From assembly GCA_938039675.1 (NCBI GenBank), contig CALHUI010000001.1, forward strand, positions 1 through 64,000: a stretch of DNA of 64,000 nucleotides. The letters run 5' to 3'. The notes under the pieces are model-generated. The model worked only from the letters and a program-made list of their open reading frames with translations, was not told the DNA's origin and searched no databases. Positions 62,929-64,000 of this stretch are shown here, piece by piece; the stretch's first letter is position 1; each line of letters opens with the position of its first letter. This DNA comes from an uncultured Cytophagales bacterium. Lineage in GTDB: Bacteria > Bacteroidota > Bacteroidia > Cytophagales > Thermoflexibacteraceae. A program made the translations under genes and the position numbers.

Positions 62929-62987
62929 AAGTAGTATTCTTGGCAGATAACATAAATACAACAAATTTCATGCGGGAACTTACACGA

Positions 62988-63734
62988 TTATCTTTTGAAA
63001 CGGCGCATCAATTTATTGGAGAAGATAAACTCGTTCAACTCCTTCACGTCCGAATCGAAGATGGTTTCATTACTGCCCTCCCAAAGTTTTGCCCCGCGAT
63101 ACATGAAAATAATATGCTCACCTATTTCCATAACAGAGTTCATATCGTGCGAAACAATCACTGTGGTAATGTTATACTCTGTCGTAATTTCATGAATCAG
63201 GTTATCAATCATGATGGAGGTTAGCGGGTCAAGACCTGAGTTAGGTTCATCACAAAACAGATACTTGGTTTGCAGGGCAATGGCACGAGCTATGCCTACC
63301 CGCTTTTTCATGCCTCCGCTAAGTTCGGAAGGCATTTTCTTGTTCACATTTTCAAGTCCTACGCGCTTTAAGCAGAAATTAACCCTGTCCATTTTTTCGT
63401 CCATGGGCATGTTAGAGAGCATATCCAAAGGGAAACGGACATTTTCTTCCACATTTTTGGAATCAAACAGCGCCGCACTTTGAAAAAGCATGCCTATTTC
63501 CTGCCGCAATGCTTTTTTTTCTTCGCGCGAGCCGCTATGGAAGTCGCGCCCATCGAACAGTACGCTGCCTGTATCGGGTACTACAAGCCCTACAATGTTT
63601 TTGAGCAATACACTTTTGCCCGTACCACTGCCGCCGATAATCATATTGGTAATACCGGGCTTAAATACGGCACTCACGTCAAACAATACCTGTTTGTTAC
63701 CAAATGATTTGTTGATATTTTTAACTTCAACCAC
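62988..63734 (-). CDS. mlaF: ABC transporter ATPase of the Mla lipid-transport type
   Basis: From the GTG at 63734 (VVEVKNINKSFGNKQVL) the protein has 248 residues. Walker A is GGSGTGKS, the signature is LSGGMKKRV, and Walker B is YLFCDEPNSGLDP. The motif SGGMKKRVGIARAIAL and the early FDVSAVFKPGITNMIIGGSGTGKSVLL match MlaF. MlaF powers movement of phospholipids between the inner and outer membrane with MlaE and MlaD. It lies 11 bases after the permease gene. The frame is open upstream to 63797, overlapping the permease, but the GTG start fits the family. Confidence 0.9.
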   Translation of the reverse strand: MVEVKNINKSFGNKQVLFDVSAVFKPGITNMIIGGSGTGKSVLLKNIVGLVVPDTGSVLFDGRDFHSGSREEKKALRQEIGMLFQSAALFDSKNVEENVRFPLDMLSNMPMDEKMDRVNFCLKRVGLENVNKKMPSELSGGMKKRVGIARAIALQTKYLFCDEPNSGLDPLTSIMIDNLIHEITTEYNITTVIVSHDMNSVMEIGEHIIFMYRGAKLWEGSNETIFDSDVKELNEFIFSNKLMRRFKR

Positions 63735-63745
63735 TTTACAGCCGA

Positions 63746-64000
63746 TTAAACCAGAAGTTCGGCCAGCAGATAGTCTGCTAGCAAAAGTGCAATACAACTG
63801 TTAGTTACCGCTTTGGTACTCGCGATACCTACTTCCAAAGCGCCTCCTTGCGTATAATAGCCCTGAAAAGCGGAGATGCTTGTAATCAGGAAAGCAAATA
63901 CAAAGGATTTGATAAGTGCAAAGGTTACGTTGAACTCAATGAAATCGGCGCGGATGCCATAAATATATTCGTCGGGAGTGATTAAGCCTCCCAATGTTCC
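63746..64000 (-). CDS. mlaE: MlaE family lipid ABC transporter permease (partial)
   Basis: The frame continues beyond the right edge. The 84 visible residues are the C-terminal part: GGLITPDEYIYGIRADF, then SFVFAFLITSISAFQGYY and GGALEVGIASTKAVTNSCIALLLADYLLAELL. The small-residue run GALEVGIASTKAVTNS and the last helix match the end of MlaE permeases. With MlaF it forms the inner-membrane core of a retrograde phospholipid transporter. The apparent TTG start at 63994 is an internal leucine, not the true beginning. Confidence 0.88.
   Translation of the reverse strand, partial: GTLGGLITPDEYIYGIRADFIEFNVTFALIKSFVFAFLITSISAFQGYYTQGGALEVGIASTKAVTNSCIALLLADYLLAELLV

Overview
The window looks like core chromosome of a free-living Bacteroidota of the Cytophagales type. 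Evidence from the sequence: a MurF-Alr fusion; a PorP/SprF-family protein of the type IX secretion/gliding group; lineage-typical families (DUF3667, DUF5723, DUF6787, DUF5522, WbqC, SGNH pairs); an EF-P with a P-G-N-L-R-A tip loop; promoter boxes of the Bacteroidota form TTG-N19-22-TAnnTTTG; and few Shine-Dalgarno motifs. Base composition and gene density are even. I see no rRNA, tRNA, CRISPR array, insertion sequence, prophage or integrase. The assignment to Cytophagales is an inference, not a database result.

Layout. 1-4.7 kb: tail of an outer-membrane-like protein, DUF3667 membrane protein, N-terminal transketolase subunit, RseP protease, a cysteine-free ArsC-like protein and a thioesterase. 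4.8-11.5 kb: WbqC-like protein, ClpC, then on the minus strand a run of bcp, pnuC and pckA, and efp. 11.6-16.3 kb: leucine-rich repeat protein, rpiB and ugd in one run, facing an esterase and a DUF2179/DUF5698 membrane protein. 16.4-21.9 kb: two overlapping SGNH hydrolases, then a sigma factor, membrane anti-sigma protein and DUF4097 protein. 22-30 kb: metH, a small secreted protein, nth, a quinone-oxidoreductase-like enzyme, a DUF5723 outer-membrane protein and a relic of an MFS transporter. 30-36.4 kb: DUF58, tyrS, a TM2-DUF4178 fusion and an ALDH7 dehydrogenase. 36.6-38.4 kb: a badly decayed MORN-repeat/caspase (C14) gene. 38.5-46.6 kb: ethanolamine-type permease, xseA, rmuC, small conserved proteins, and a minus-strand run SCP2 - small membrane protein - nuoC - pabB - pabC. 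46.7-53.7 kb: PorP/SprF, a small basic secreted protein, beta-lactamase-fold hydrolase, STAS-like protein, DUF72, hisH, a small basic lipoprotein, menC and a DnaQ-type exonuclease. 53.9-64 kb: aconitase, murF-alr, M16 peptidase, exbB-exbD-tonB, a second STAS-like protein, and the MlaF/MlaE lipid-transport ABC pair running off the end.

How the genes fit together. Most are housekeeping: central carbon (pckA, acn, rpiB, transketolase), folate (pabB/pabC), methionine (metH), histidine (hisH), menaquinone (menC), NAD precursor uptake (pnuC), DNA repair (nth, xseA, rmuC, exonuclease), proteostasis (clpC, rseP) and envelope work (murF-alr, Mla, Ton, SGNH, PorP/SprF). Several pathway genes lie alone, away from their usual partners, as is common in this phylum.

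I found no convincing new defence or mobile system. The most notable items are the decayed MORN-caspase gene (both catalytic motifs still readable, six frame changes and three in-frame stops), the MFS relic, an extra segment of about 25 residues inside MetH, the altered EF-P tip, an endonuclease III with an incomplete iron-sulfur cysteine set, the TM2-DUF4178 fusion, and two long perfect inverted repeats between genes.
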